This document shows positions 30,695-40,532 of a stretch of DNA of 64,000 nt, one piece after another; positions within the stretch are counted from its first letter, which is position 1, and each line of letters starts with the position of its first letter. Origin of the DNA: Psychromonas sp. MME1 (lineage in GTDB: Bacteria > Pseudomonadota > Gammaproteobacteria > Enterobacterales > Psychromonadaceae); contig NZ_CP160906.1 in assembly GCF_041080865.1 (NCBI RefSeq), forward strand, positions 1,178,001 through 1,242,000. Reading direction: 5' to 3'. Both the position numbers and the translations under genes were made by a program. Under the pieces are notes generated by a model, which was not told the DNA's origin, searched no databases, and worked only from the letters and a program-made list of their open reading frames with translations.

Positions 30695-31759
30695 ATGACA
30701 AAATATATCTATAATTGCCACACTCATATATTTACCCATAAACACATACCCGACCGATATTTCTATTTAGGTTTTGTAAAAGCTGCACGGATTAAATGGC
30801 TAAGAAAAATCATTCAAACTGTGATGAAAACTATTATTCCATTTTCTGAAAATGATTTGGCACATCGATATGCAGGATTTGTAGAAACAGCTTATCGCGA
30901 TACACAACAAGAAAATGCAGATGCACTAATAAGTTGTTACAAACAATACCCTAATATGAAATTTATAGTTTTGCCCATGGATATGGAGTTAATGGAGCGA
31001 GGAAAAGTAAAAGAAAATATTGATAAACAACATAAGGAGCTAGTCGAACTTTGTAACGACGAGAAATATCGAGATAAATTAATACCGTTTGCACACATAG
31101 ATCCTAGGCAACCCAATGCACTATCAAAATTAAAAGAGCTTGTTGAACAAAATGGGATTAAAGGAGTGAAAATATACCCACCTTTGGGCTACCGCCCTGA
31201 TCACCCTGTGCTCATCAATGATATTTATCCATACCTCATGCAAATGAACCTTCCATTAATGGCACATTGTGCAAAAGGGGATGTTTATCAGGGCTATCGA
31301 CGCTTTGCCAAAAATAGAAAAGCTGCGCTCGAATATATGAACCCAATACATTACATAGAAATATTAAAAAAATTTAAAAAATTAAGAATATGCCTTGCAC
31401 ACTTTGGCAGTGATAGTGACTGGCAGAGCATCAGTACCTCAAGTATTAACCCCAAAAATCCAGACCATTGGCATAGCATCATAAAACAGATGATAAACAG
31501 CAATCAGTATCCAAACCTTTTCACTGACATTAGCTACAGTTGTAGTGCAAAATCTAACAACCTAAATGTGCTAGCTAATATGATGGAAGAAGAAGCCCCG
31601 ATAAACTCGCGTATTTTATTCGGTACCGACTTTTATATCGCAACAAGCAATAAAATTAAAGAAAACGATATAACAACCAATATCCAAGATAAATTAAATC
31701 CAAAACACTTTGATTTAATAACACGTAAAAATCCAGAAACATACCTTTATGGCAAGTAA
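30695..31759 (+). CDS. Amidohydrolase-superfamily metal-dependent hydrolase
   Basis: A 354-residue TIM-barrel hydrolase of the amidohydrolase-2/TatD-related type. It has the strand-1 metal pair NCHTHIF (H9, H11), GVKIYPPLGYRP, PLMAHCAKGD on strand 5, CLAHFGSD on strand 6 and the strand-8 aspartate in RILFGTDFY. The substrate cannot be told; decarboxylase and phosphotriesterase-like roles exist in the superfamily. It sits between a metallophosphoesterase and a small membrane protein on the same strand with short gaps, so the three probably form one operon. It is AT-rich like the rest of the island. GAGGGC stands 14 bases before the ATG. Confidence 0.8.
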   Translation: MTKYIYNCHTHIFTHKHIPDRYFYLGFVKAARIKWLRKIIQTVMKTIIPFSENDLAHRYAGFVETAYRDTQQENADALISCYKQYPNMKFIVLPMDMELMERGKVKENIDKQHKELVELCNDEKYRDKLIPFAHIDPRQPNALSKLKELVEQNGIKGVKIYPPLGYRPDHPVLINDIYPYLMQMNLPLMAHCAKGDVYQGYRRFAKNRKAALEYMNPIHYIEILKKFKKLRICLAHFGSDSDWQSISTSSINPKNPDHWHSIIKQMINSNQYPNLFTDISYSCSAKSNNLNVLANMMEEEAPINSRILFGTDFYIATSNKIKENDITTNIQDKLNPKHFDLITRKNPETYLYGK

Positions 31760-31787
31760 AAATTGTGTCTAGTGACAGGAGAAGAAT

Positions 31788-32195
31788 ATGAGTGATATTA
31801 ATAGTGTATTTGAAGCAATTAGCCTATATCAAGCCCATTATTCACAAGTTGACAAACTGTGGGATTATTTCAGCGTAGTTTCAATTTCAGTTGCAGGCTT
31901 CGTTATAGGGAGTCAAAAAGCAACGAAAAGCTTCAAGGAAGCATTAATAATTGCTGTAGCCTATCTAGCATTTTGTATTGGCAATAATTTAGCATTAACA
32001 AATGGACAAAAGCAGTTACAGCAGCTAGCCCAAATTGCAATAGATTTAGGTAAGGAAACTGGGATAGATGTTTCAGCTTTAGCGCCATTATCGACCTGTC
32101 ATGTAGCTACCTTTCAAATATTAATTGCTTTATCTGTTTCTATAGGCGTGTTATTCATTGCATTCTTACGAAGAGAAAAAAATAATTTAGAATAG
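31788..32195 (+). CDS. Small membrane protein, unknown function
   Basis: A 135-residue protein with three hydrophobic segments at about 27-42, 50-66 and 108-126, separated by a polar, Gln-rich loop (NGQKQLQQLAQ), and a basic C-terminus. The start is preceded by GGAGAAG. I recognise no family. It is third in the phosphoesterase/amidohydrolase/membrane gene group, 28 bp after the amidohydrolase stop, so a joint function at the membrane is likely, but its nature is unknown. Confidence 0.65.
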   Translation: MSDINSVFEAISLYQAHYSQVDKLWDYFSVVSISVAGFVIGSQKATKSFKEALIIAVAYLAFCIGNNLALTNGQKQLQQLAQIAIDLGKETGIDVSALAPLSTCHVATFQILIALSVSIGVLFIAFLRREKNNLE

Positions 32196-32553
32196 ACATG
32201 CAGTAGCACAGTAATTTTGCCCGGCTAAAGAAAGGTAAATAAATTGACCGAAGCATCCTGCATTAGCATATTTTGTAATCAGATCACACTTATTTACATT
32301 CAAAAAATAATAACTTGTAACTCTATTTTTTAGTGTTACTTTATCCACACATACAATTCACAGGCCATCAGCCTGATTAGTATTAATGAAATGCTTCCTA
32401 TCAGGAAAGTTTCATGGCCGGCCGCCATTACTAATCGATATAAGCAATCTGCTATATAGTGATTTGAAATTGGGAGTAGTGCGTTATGCCTACTTGGTTC
32501 GTTTACAGGAAGCCATACCTGTCATACGGCATCAATTTTAAATTGGGATCACT
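32196..32553. other. 358-bp gap, no gene supported
   Basis: AT-rich spacer between the membrane-protein gene and the nuclease gene. A 25-codon frame at 32486-32563 has GGGAG upstream and overlaps the nuclease start, so a leader peptide is conceivable. Nothing else is recognisable. Confidence 0.35.
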
Positions 32554-32947
32554 ATGCCTATAAAAAACCAAGCACCGAAACAATCTTCAAAAAAGCACTA
32601 CGAAAACATCTCTTTTGAAACACTAGCAACAAGCTGGTTACTCAACGATGGGTGGGAAGTATACGAACCTAAAATTGACCACGGAATGAAAACTGATTTA
32701 CTCATTGCAGACGGTCAAAAATATTATCGTATTCAAATTAAAACTCTAGAAAGTAACAACGAAGATGTGGTAGTACAAAATATGTGGGGATGCAAATATC
32801 GATTTTGTGATTTACTTTTCAAAACATGACAACTGGGGCTACCTAGCCAAGCCGTTTCCACAAAGAAGTAAACCACTAAAATCAGAAGACCATATTAGAT
32901 TTCACAAACACCCTAAGCCCTTTGCAAAAGCGTTTGAAGCTATTTAG
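32554..32947 (+). pseudogene. Small PD-(D/E)XK nuclease-like protein, frameshifted
   Basis: Two frames combine into a protein of about 130 residues. The first part has FETLATSWLLNDGWEVYEP, then MKTDLLIADGQKYYRIQIKT. That is the D-x(n)-(E/Q)xK pattern of PD-(D/E)XK nucleases, here with QIK, as in intron-associated or orphan endonucleases. Removing one G from the GGGG run at 32786-32789 continues the frame as NMWDANIDFVIYFSKHDNWG and on to the stop at 32945-32947. As read, translation stops at 32829. A clear intrinsic terminator follows directly. It may be a solitary defence or homing-type nuclease; the role is inference. Confidence 0.65.
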
Positions 32948-32954
32948 ATTATTC

Positions 32955-32981
32955 AAGGCCGTCATCATTGACGGCCTTTCT
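32955..32981 (+). terminator. Intrinsic terminator after the small nuclease gene
   Basis: AAGGCCGTCA (32955-32964) pairs perfectly with TGACGGCCTT (32969-32978) around a 4-base loop and is followed by T and C. It is the strongest terminator in the island and separates the nuclease gene from the Dnd region. Confidence 0.85.
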
Positions 32982-33157
32982 GCATAAAGAAAAAATAGTC
33001 AATCAACTACTCAATGGCTATCAACACAAGCAATGCAATTACCTAAGTGATCAGAGTGTTATTCAAGCTGAATCACTATAAGCGCTTAAACAGACACTGT
33101 AACGGAATTGCTAAAACAAACAGAACCGCAAGCGATATTTTCGTTAAGGTGTTGGTA

Positions 33158-33211
33158 ATACCAATTACAGTAAATAGCTGCTCTATAGCACATACTTAAT
33201 GTAATTGGTAT
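33158..33211 (+). repeat. R1 repeat, internally deleted copy
   Basis: 54 bp bounded by ATACCAAT and ATTGGTAT; the left part (AGTAAATAGCTG) matches full R1 copies at 18521 and 57218, but the central 100 bp is missing. It lies in the 458-bp gap between the nuclease gene and the Dnd methyltransferase. Confidence 0.65.
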
Positions 33212-33405
33212 AACCAGATGCACATCATTGCACAATAGGTTATTAATGAGTTACGTTTGCTAACTGTTATTTTTATGGTCGAAACTACCCTATTCGCATC
33301 CCCTTTGGAGCAGATAATAAAGGTGATGAAGACGGAAAGTCTTAAAAAGGCGCAACGGGTGATAAAGCAATTGTCTAACGACGAGACTCAATTTATAGGT
33401 GACAC

Positions 33406-35445
33406 ATGGACGCAAAGCTATTTGCAAAATTAGTTAAAGAGATAAAAACAGGTAAACAATTACCCGATGCACTCTACCTGCATAAAGACGCGTTCTCCGA
33501 ACTGCCTAACACGTTAAAGGGCTTTATTCCCGCCGTTGCTAAAGCCTTAAGCATCGATGAAAACGATTGGCATTTAGTAAAGTTATTTAAAAAAGACTTT
33601 CGCTTATCACTGCTCAGTTATCCCGGGTTTTACACTGATTCCTATCCTGCACTGCACAAAAGTATTAACGTTGATTTAGGTAAGTTGTCTCATCGCATTA
33701 CCGACTATACAAAATCTGACAATCCACCCATTTTGCATCGTAAAGAAACCATGGTCTTAGAAGATAACCCTCATTACGAACATTTTATTCAATTAACCAA
33801 CGAGGGGGAAAATGCGGGTTATATGAAAACACGCGCATAATCGGTTTCAAACAATCATGGCTTAACTTAATTAACCGCCATGGTTATGAGCTCGTTGATG
33901 GCAGGTTATTTCGTTGTTCCGCAGTTGCACAAACAGAAAGTGAAAACAGTATTGATTGCCACAAAACCGCGATTGTTCGCCATGAACTCTCAGCCCCCAT
34001 GAAAACGCTCGCTAAAAGTGGATTTTTAGCTGGTGATCACACCGTATTTGATTACGGTTGTGGCCGTGGTGACGACTTAAGAGAGCTAGAAGCACACGGT
34101 TTAGATGCAATGGGGTGGGACCCAAACTTTCAGCCAGATAACGACAAAGTCACTTCTGATATTGTAAATATTGGTTTTGTACTCAATGTGATCGAAGATC
34201 AAGATGAACGGTTGGCCGCTTTACTCGGCGCTTGGGAGCTAACCGAGCAGTTTTTAGTGGTTTCGGTGATGCTGGCGAACGAAACCTATATAAACCAATT
34301 TACCCCCTACAAAGATGGCGTGATCACCTCTGAACACCTTCCAAAAATATTACGCACAAAGTGAAATAAAAAGTTACATCGAGCGCCACTTAGATGAAAT
34401 GGCTGTGACCGTAGCCCCCGGTATCTTTTATATATTCAAAGACAAAATTGCAGAGCAAAATTACTTACAGAGCCGATATAAACGCCATCACAGTTGGAAA
34501 CAACTCACCGGACCAGCGCCCGTTGATACACGCCTATTACAAAAAGACAAAGCCAAACTACTAATCACCCAAAACCAAGCGCTTTATAATGACTTTTGGC
34601 AACGCTGTTTACAGCTTGGGCGCATTCCAGCGAATGAAGAGTTTATACAAGCAGAACAAGTAAAAGCATTAACAGGCTCATTCAAAAAGACCTTTTCACT
34701 GCTTGAAGAGCTTTACGACACTTCAGAATTTGAACAAGCTCAGCATAAACGCAAAGAAGATTTACTCGCCTACTTTGCTATCAGTTTGTTTGAAAAACGC
34801 AAACCCTACACCCAACAACCAGAAAACCTAAAGCGCGATATAAAAGCATTGTTTGGCGAATACAAAACGGCAATAAACCTTGCAACAGAGCTACTGTTTG
34901 CCATTTCCGATATTGAGTTGATTGAACAGCAATGTATTAAAGCGCACCAAAGCCTACCAGCAAGTGTGATGAACCAAGGCCACTCACTCATATTACACAA
35001 ACAGTTTTTAAGCGAGTTACCTCTCTTATTACGTGTTTATGTTGATGCAGCATTACAAATGTACGGTGAATTAGATGACGATATCGACCTAGTTAAAATC
35101 CATATCACATCAGGTAAAGTCACTCTCACAGGTTATGACGACTTTCAAAACAAAGCAGTTCCCTTCCTAAAAGAGCGCATCAAAATCAAAATGGCTGATC
35201 AAGATATCGATTTTTTTGATTACATTAATGAAAATAGAAGACCACCACTGCTTAACAAAGGTGCTTATATTGATGAGAGCTTTGATAATTACAAAAAACA
35301 GCTGAGTTTTGATAAGCGGTTAGCCAAATTACTTGGCTTTGAACAAAACGTCGATATTTTAATTTCAAGAGGGACTTTTGAAAACCAATTAGCGATTATA
35401 AATAGAACAATTGCAGGATATACTATTAAACAGGGAGCTGTATAA
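33406..35445 (+). pseudogene. Dnd-associated putative methyltransferase, two frameshifts
   Basis: Three frames form one protein of about 680 residues of the DNA-phosphorothioation-associated putative methyltransferase family. The N-terminal part begins AKLFAKLVKEIKTGKQLPDALYLH. The central SAM-binding domain has FDYGCGRGDDLRELEAHGLD. The C-terminal part begins with FQKYYAQSEIKSYIERHLDE. The first break is at the AAAA run 33826-33829, where adding one A restores MKNTRIIGFKQSWL. The second is at about 34336-34341, where removing one C from CC restores EHFQKYYAQ. It lies directly upstream of dndB on the same strand. Whether it modifies DNA, or a partner, is not known. As read it cannot be made in one piece. 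Confidence 0.8.
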
Positions 35446-35498
35446 AAACCCACCACGCAACCACATAACGTAACCAAACGGCAGATTTAACGTTTCAC

Positions 35499-35653
35499 TT
35501 GACATTTTAATGTCAAATCTTGACGAAAACAGTGCTTTCATCCTTATTTTTTTATAGAATATCTAACTTTCCAGTTATACCAATAACATCTAAACAGCAA
35601 TTAGTACGTTAAATATAACGCGCTATACTTATTATTACGTCAAACTTAACGTA
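35499..35653 (+). promoter_or_regulatory. dndB promoter region with three palindromes
   Basis: The 219-bp gap before dndB holds TTGACATTTTAATGTCAA (35499-35516, two 8-bp arms), CGTTAAATATAACG (35607-35620) and TACGT-N8-ACGTA (35636-35653). TATACT at 35624-35629 is a good -10 box, which puts the second palindrome in the spacer and the third over the transcription start. This is the layout of a repressor operator; DndR-type repressors control dnd operons elsewhere, but no such gene is visible here. Confidence 0.6.
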
Positions 35654-35664
35654 GGAGGTATATT

Positions 35665-36756
35665 ATGAATAACTCTCAAGATGGTTACTGTTTTTCTTTC
35701 CCTGCTGTAAGTGGTATGCAAGCTGGCAAGCCTTTCTACCTTGCGACCTGTCCGTTAAACACTATTCCCAAAATTTTTGTATTCGATGAAGAAGAAGTAC
35801 CGCCTGAACTACGCGCTCAACGTACTCTGAATAAATCACGTATTCCCGAAATGGCACGTTATCTTGCAGAAAATCGAGATGATTATGTTTTTTCAGCGAT
35901 TACCGCTTCTGTAGCGTCCTCTATTAAATTCACAGAGGTAGGTCTCTCTGGGTTAGGTACGTTAAGTATTCCAATGGATGCACAAATACTTATCAATGAT
36001 GGGCAACACAGACGAGCAGCCATAGAAGCCGCTTTAAAAGAAAATCCAGATTTAGGTCACGACAACATTGCGGTTGTCTTTTTTGTTGATGAAGGCTTAA
36101 AACGTAGTCAGCAGATGTTTGCAGACTTGAACAAACATGCAGTGAAACCAAGCCCATCACTCGGTGCTTTATATGATCTACGTGATGAAAGTGCTGATTT
36201 AGCAAGGTACCAAGCGCAACATATAAAACCCTTCGTTGGTTTTACCGAGATGGAAAAATCTAGCGTTAGCTCTAAAAGTAGCAAGCTGTTTACGCTAAGT
36301 AGCTTAAAACAGGCCAACAGAGCGCTAATGGGTAAAGGTATGAAAGATGGTTTCAGTGAAGAAGAGAAAGAGCTATCTAATGAATACTGGCAAGCAGTAT
36401 TTGATGCGACACCAGAATGGCAGATGGTATTAAACAAAGAGATTTCCCCATCTCAATTCCGTCAGGAGTATGTGCACGCGCATGGCGTAGGTTTGCATGC
36501 TTTAGGCTCTCTTGGTTGCGCATTATTAACGGCTAAACCGAATGACTGGCAACAAACAATTAAAAAACTTAAAGACGTTGATTGGCGTAAGTCTAACCCG
36601 CAGTGGGCACAACGTAGCATGTTGCATGGCAGACTTAGCAAAGCCTCAACCAATATAATACTCACCACCAATGCGCTAAAAACGGCATTAGGTTTGGCGT
36701 TAACGCCCGATGAGCGCACCTTAGAAAACAAACATATAACAAAAACAGAGGCATAA
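35665..36756 (+). CDS. dndB: DNA sulfur modification protein DndB
   Basis: A 363-residue protein with the DGQHR motif (112-116, in INDGQHRRAAIEAAL) that defines the DndB/DGQHR family, preceded by RTLNKSRIPEMARYL and DDYVFSAITAS. In characterised systems DndB is a regulator that limits phosphorothioate modification and is not needed for sulfur insertion. GGAGG at 35654-35658 sits at ideal spacing to the ATG. It is first of a tight plus-strand operon: dndC follows one base after its stop. The frame is intact, in contrast to the methyltransferase upstream. Confidence 0.95.
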   Translation: MNNSQDGYCFSFPAVSGMQAGKPFYLATCPLNTIPKIFVFDEEEVPPELRAQRTLNKSRIPEMARYLAENRDDYVFSAITASVASSIKFTEVGLSGLGTLSIPMDAQILINDGQHRRAAIEAALKENPDLGHDNIAVVFFVDEGLKRSQQMFADLNKHAVKPSPSLGALYDLRDESADLARYQAQHIKPFVGFTEMEKSSVSSKSSKLFTLSSLKQANRALMGKGMKDGFSEEEKELSNEYWQAVFDATPEWQMVLNKEISPSQFRQEYVHAHGVGLHALGSLGCALLTAKPNDWQQTIKKLKDVDWRKSNPQWAQRSMLHGRLSKASTNIILTTNALKTALGLALTPDERTLENKHITKTEA

Positions 36757-36757
36757 C

Positions 36758-38524
36758 ATGGCTGATCTATTTAGAGCCGATGGCCTAGACGAAGAGCAAG
36801 TTGACTATATTGAAAACGAATTCTTTGCTGGTTTTAAACGCTATAACAATCACAACTCATTACCAGAGCAGTTAAATCAATATAATGCGCTTGAAGATAA
36901 TTTAAAAAATACAGTAAGCGCCAACCTATGTAGAGAGTTATTACGTGAAGAGAAAAACCATGATGGCTTTACCTTAAAACACTTTATCAAAGATGTGCAA
37001 AACGTCTATTGTGCAGACAACCGCCCGTGGGTGATTGGTTACAGTGGCGGTAAAGACTCATCAGCCGTGGTGACATTAATCTATTTAGCATTATTGGCGC
37101 TGGATGAAGATAAACGTACAAAAGAGATTTACGTCGTTGCCTCTGACACATTAGTTGAAACACCACTAGTTATCGACCATGTAAACAAATCATTAGAGAG
37201 CATTGCTAATCAAGCTCGACGTGATAACTTACCGATCACTACCCATAAAGTATTACCAAAACCAGATAAAACCTTTTGGGCGTGTTTATTGGGTAAAGGT
37301 TACCCAGCGCCAACGCAGAGTTTCCGTTGGTGTACAGAGCGAATGAAGATTGATCCAGTGAGTGACTTTATCACTGATAAAGTCGCAAAATACGATGAAG
37401 TGATAGTGGTATTAGGATCTCGTAGTCAAGAAAGTGCCTCACGTGCTCAGGTGATTGCAAAACATAAAATTGAAAATACACGGTTAGCTCGTCATACCAC
37501 CTTAGCGAATGCATTTATCTATACACCAATCGATACTTGGAGCATGGATGATGTTTGGAAAATCTTACGTGCCTGTAGTTTAGAGGTAACGATCTCCCCT
37601 ATGGGCATTGGTAAAAAGTGGTTAAATAAATACGATCTAGAGTGGGAAAATCCGTGGGGCTCAAAAAACATGACCCTATGGAATCTATACAAAGATTCAT
37701 CAGACCAAGGTGAGTGCCCAATGGTCATTGATGATAGCACCCCCTCTTGCGGTAACTCTCGTTTTGGTTGTTGGACATGTACGGTAGTGAACAAAGACCG
37801 AGCAATGGAAAGCTTGATTCAAAATGGCGAAGAGTGGATGCGTCCATTACTTGATTTTAGAAACATGCTTTCTGAAACAGGTATTCCTGAGAACAAATCT
37901 AAATACCGTAACTTCAAAAGACGTACGGGTAAAGTAAGCTATCAACGTGCTAAGAGTGACGAAGAGTTAACGATTGACCGTGCTCATATTCCTGGCCCAT
38001 ATATGATGAAGTTCCGTAAAGAATGGTTAGCACATCTATTAACCCAAGAGAAACAATTCAACGAAGATGGTTACAAAGTTACCTTAATCACCCAACCTGA
38101 ACTACATGCAATTCGCCAAGAGTGGTTAAACGACCCCAATGAACCAGATTGGGCTGATTCACTGCCTAAAATCTACCGTAGTATTTATGGTAAAGACTTA
38201 GATTGGATAATCAACGACAATAACAACTTTGGTGAAATTGAAGCGCAGATTCTGCATGAATTAGGTGCTGAACATGATGTTTCTGCAGAGATGATTCAAA
38301 AGCTACTCGACCTTGAAATCTCATTAGAAGGATTAAGTCGCCGTACTGGTGTGTTTGATAAAATCGGCACCCTACTAAAACAAGACTGGGGCACGCTGGA
38401 AGAGATTAAAGAGAAGCATCATAACCTGCAAAGTAAATCAGACTTTGATGTACATAAAGATCAAATCAGCCAATACGAAGCAGAGCTTGCTAAATTAGAA
38501 CAACAAAGCAAGGTGGATATTTAA
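36758..38524 (+). CDS. dndC: DNA phosphorothioation protein DndC (PAPS-reductase-like)
   Basis: A 588-residue ATP pyrophosphatase of the PAPS-reductase fold. DndC activates the DNA backbone for sulfur insertion. It has PP-loop SGGKDSSAV (96-104), FRWCTERMKIDP, and a cysteine cluster CGNSRFGCWTC that, with the earlier cysteine, fits the 4Fe-4S site known in DndC. A C-terminal segment of about 200 residues beyond the catalytic domain is normal for the family. The gene is intact and lies two bases before dndD. Confidence 0.96.
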   Translation: MADLFRADGLDEEQVDYIENEFFAGFKRYNNHNSLPEQLNQYNALEDNLKNTVSANLCRELLREEKNHDGFTLKHFIKDVQNVYCADNRPWVIGYSGGKDSSAVVTLIYLALLALDEDKRTKEIYVVASDTLVETPLVIDHVNKSLESIANQARRDNLPITTHKVLPKPDKTFWACLLGKGYPAPTQSFRWCTERMKIDPVSDFITDKVAKYDEVIVVLGSRSQESASRAQVIAKHKIENTRLARHTTLANAFIYTPIDTWSMDDVWKILRACSLEVTISPMGIGKKWLNKYDLEWENPWGSKNMTLWNLYKDSSDQGECPMVIDDSTPSCGNSRFGCWTCTVVNKDRAMESLIQNGEEWMRPLLDFRNMLSETGIPENKSKYRNFKRRTGKVSYQRAKSDEELTIDRAHIPGPYMMKFRKEWLAHLLTQEKQFNEDGYKVTLITQPELHAIRQEWLNDPNEPDWADSLPKIYRSIYGKDLDWIINDNNNFGEIEAQILHELGAEHDVSAEMIQKLLDLEISLEGLSRRTGVFDKIGTLLKQDWGTLEEIKEKHHNLQSKSDFDVHKDQISQYEAELAKLEQQSKVDI

Positions 38525-38525
38525 T

Positions 38526-40526
38526 ATGATCATCAAGAGCCTTATTGTAAATAACTTTCGCGTATTTCGTGGCGTTCACGAAATCGACCTTGCACCACGT
38601 ACAGAAAAAAAAATAGAATCAGCAAAGCCAATCATTCTGTTTGGTGGTTTAAACGGTGCAGGTAAAACCTCCATATTAAGTGCTGTACGTGTTGCATTGT
38701 ATGGTCGTATCGCCTTTGGCCGTGGTTTATCGACACCTGAATACCAAAAAGAGCTAGATGCTCTCATTCATCGCGGTGTGGGCGTTTCTGATAACAAATC
38801 ATCTATCGAGTTAGTATTCAACCATAGCCATAATGGTATTGAAAGCGAATACAAAGTAACCCGCGCTTGGGAGCGCGGTAAAAGAGATAAACTGACGCTT
38901 GAACAGAACAGCAAAGAGCTTACCCAATTAAATTACGACCAATGCCAAAGCTTTTTAACCGAGCTTATTCCAACGGGCATTGCAGACCTGTTCTTCTTTG
39001 ATGGCGAGAAAATTGCAGAGTTAGCAGAAGATGAATCGGGTCAAGTATTACAAACAGCAGTAAGACGTTTACTCGGTATTGATGTGGTTGAGCGTTTACG
39101 TAGTGACTTAGCCATTTACCTAAAACGTCATCATGCTGCAGCGATGCCAGCAAATATTCAAACACAAATTGCCAAGCTAGATAAAGCACGATTAAATGCT
39201 GAACATGAAGCAGTGGAACTCACTAATCAAGCCTCATTAAGCCGTGCAAAAATAGATTTAGTCGCTAAAGAGATTGATAACGCAGAATCTGAACTGTCAT
39301 CTCGTGGTGGTGCTTGGGCAAGTAGCCGAGAGCAAGAGAAAGCTAAACAACTAACGCTAGATGCTGAACGCAAACAGCTTGAGAAAACAGTGCGCAGTGA
39401 AATAGAGGGTGACCTGCCCTTCTCCTTTGCACCTAAAACACTACAAAAGCTGTTAACGCAACTTAATGAAGAGAAAGCAACTAAACAAGCAAATAGCTTT
39501 AACAAAGAGCTAACAGCGTTTATGACCGAGTTAACTTGGAAGCTGAACGCTGAAATGAGTGATGCAACAACTGCTATCGAAACGATTGGAAAATGTTTGC
39601 ATGATTGGGAATCAAATCAGCATAATACCGAGATAAAACTCGACATCTCAGACCGTGAATTGAGCCAAATAGAAGCGCAAATCAATGTGCAATCTCCCGT
39701 TTCGTTTAATCGCTTTGATAAAGCACGCCAACGTTTAGCAGAAGTTGAAGAGGATATTGCAGCCCTGTCAGTCAACATTGCTCGAGCACCAGAGCAAGAG
39801 CAACTTGAGATACAGTTGAATAACGTTAAAGCGTTAACTAGCAAACGTACTAAAGCGATTTTAGAGCATAAAGAGAAAACAGAAGCAGCAAAACGTAAAT
39901 ACCGTGAAGCAATTGAACTCGCACGTAAAATTCAGAAACTACACGATAAACACAAAGTTGCCTTTAATGCTGAAGCCTCGTTAAGCAATGCACAAAATGC
40001 GCACATCATGTTGGCTGACTTTAGTGAAAAACTTACTGCAGTCCGTGTTAAACAGCTAGAAGCTGAGTTTATCAAAAGCTATCAGAAACTAGCCCGCAAA
40101 GACGATTTAAAGCTTTCTGCACGTATTAACACAACAACCTTTGATGTTGAACTGATTGATGACAAAAAGCATGCCATTAGCCGTAAAGCGCTATCAGCGG
40201 GTGAAAAGCAGATTTATGCGATTTCTATTCTTGAGGCGCTAGGTAAAACATCGGGTAAAAAACTACCGATTATTATCGATACACCATTAGGTCGTTTAGA
40301 CTCAAAACACCGAGATAAACTGATTGAGCATTACTTCCCAGAGGCAAGTCATCAGGTGATTATTCTATCAACTGATACCGAGATTGATGAAAGCTACTTT
40401 AATAACACCCTCTTTAAAAATGAAATTTCTCACGCCTTTGAAATTCAGTTTGATGGTGCAACCAAATCATCAAGCCTGAAGAGGGGTATTTCTGGGAACA
40501 GAAATCAAAAGCTGCATTGGAGGTAA
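38526..40526 (+). CDS. dndD: DNA sulfur modification ATPase DndD (SMC/Rad50-like)
   Basis: A 666-residue SMC-type ATPase, the motor/DNA-nicking partner in phosphorothioate modification. It has IIKSLIVNNFRVFRG at the N-terminus, Walker A GGLNGAGKTS (40-49), long coiled-coil arms (about 180-500), signature LSAGEKQIYAISILEAL and Walker B LPIIIDTPLGRLDSKHRDKL. FFFDGEKIAELAED is a further DndD hallmark. The frame is intact. It begins one base after the dndC stop and is followed six bases later by dndE. Confidence 0.96.
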   Translation: MIIKSLIVNNFRVFRGVHEIDLAPRTEKKIESAKPIILFGGLNGAGKTSILSAVRVALYGRIAFGRGLSTPEYQKELDALIHRGVGVSDNKSSIELVFNHSHNGIESEYKVTRAWERGKRDKLTLEQNSKELTQLNYDQCQSFLTELIPTGIADLFFFDGEKIAELAEDESGQVLQTAVRRLLGIDVVERLRSDLAIYLKRHHAAAMPANIQTQIAKLDKARLNAEHEAVELTNQASLSRAKIDLVAKEIDNAESELSSRGGAWASSREQEKAKQLTLDAERKQLEKTVRSEIEGDLPFSFAPKTLQKLLTQLNEEKATKQANSFNKELTAFMTELTWKLNAEMSDATTAIETIGKCLHDWESNQHNTEIKLDISDRELSQIEAQINVQSPVSFNRFDKARQRLAEVEEDIAALSVNIARAPEQEQLEIQLNNVKALTSKRTKAILEHKEKTEAAKRKYREAIELARKIQKLHDKHKVAFNAEASLSNAQNAHIMLADFSEKLTAVRVKQLEAEFIKSYQKLARKDDLKLSARINTTTFDVELIDDKKHAISRKALSAGEKQIYAISILEALGKTSGKKLPIIIDTPLGRLDSKHRDKLIEHYFPEASHQVIILSTDTEIDESYFNNTLFKNEISHAFEIQFDGATKSSSLKRGISGNRNQKLHWR

Positions 40527-40532
40527 ATTAAG

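Noticed and set aside
30401-30700. Selenocysteine insertion at the phosphoesterase TGA
   Set aside because: No clear hairpin with a loop GU immediately after the TGA, and a Trp codon is the simpler ancestor; kept only as an option in the findings.
32486-32563. Possible 25-residue leader peptide before the small nuclease
   Set aside because: GGGAG is well placed, but there is no conservation evidence and no attenuator-like structure.
33275-33433. 52-codon frame just before the Dnd methyltransferase
   Set aside because: Overlaps the methyltransferase start and has no clear ribosome binding site; could be a decayed regulator but cannot be supported.
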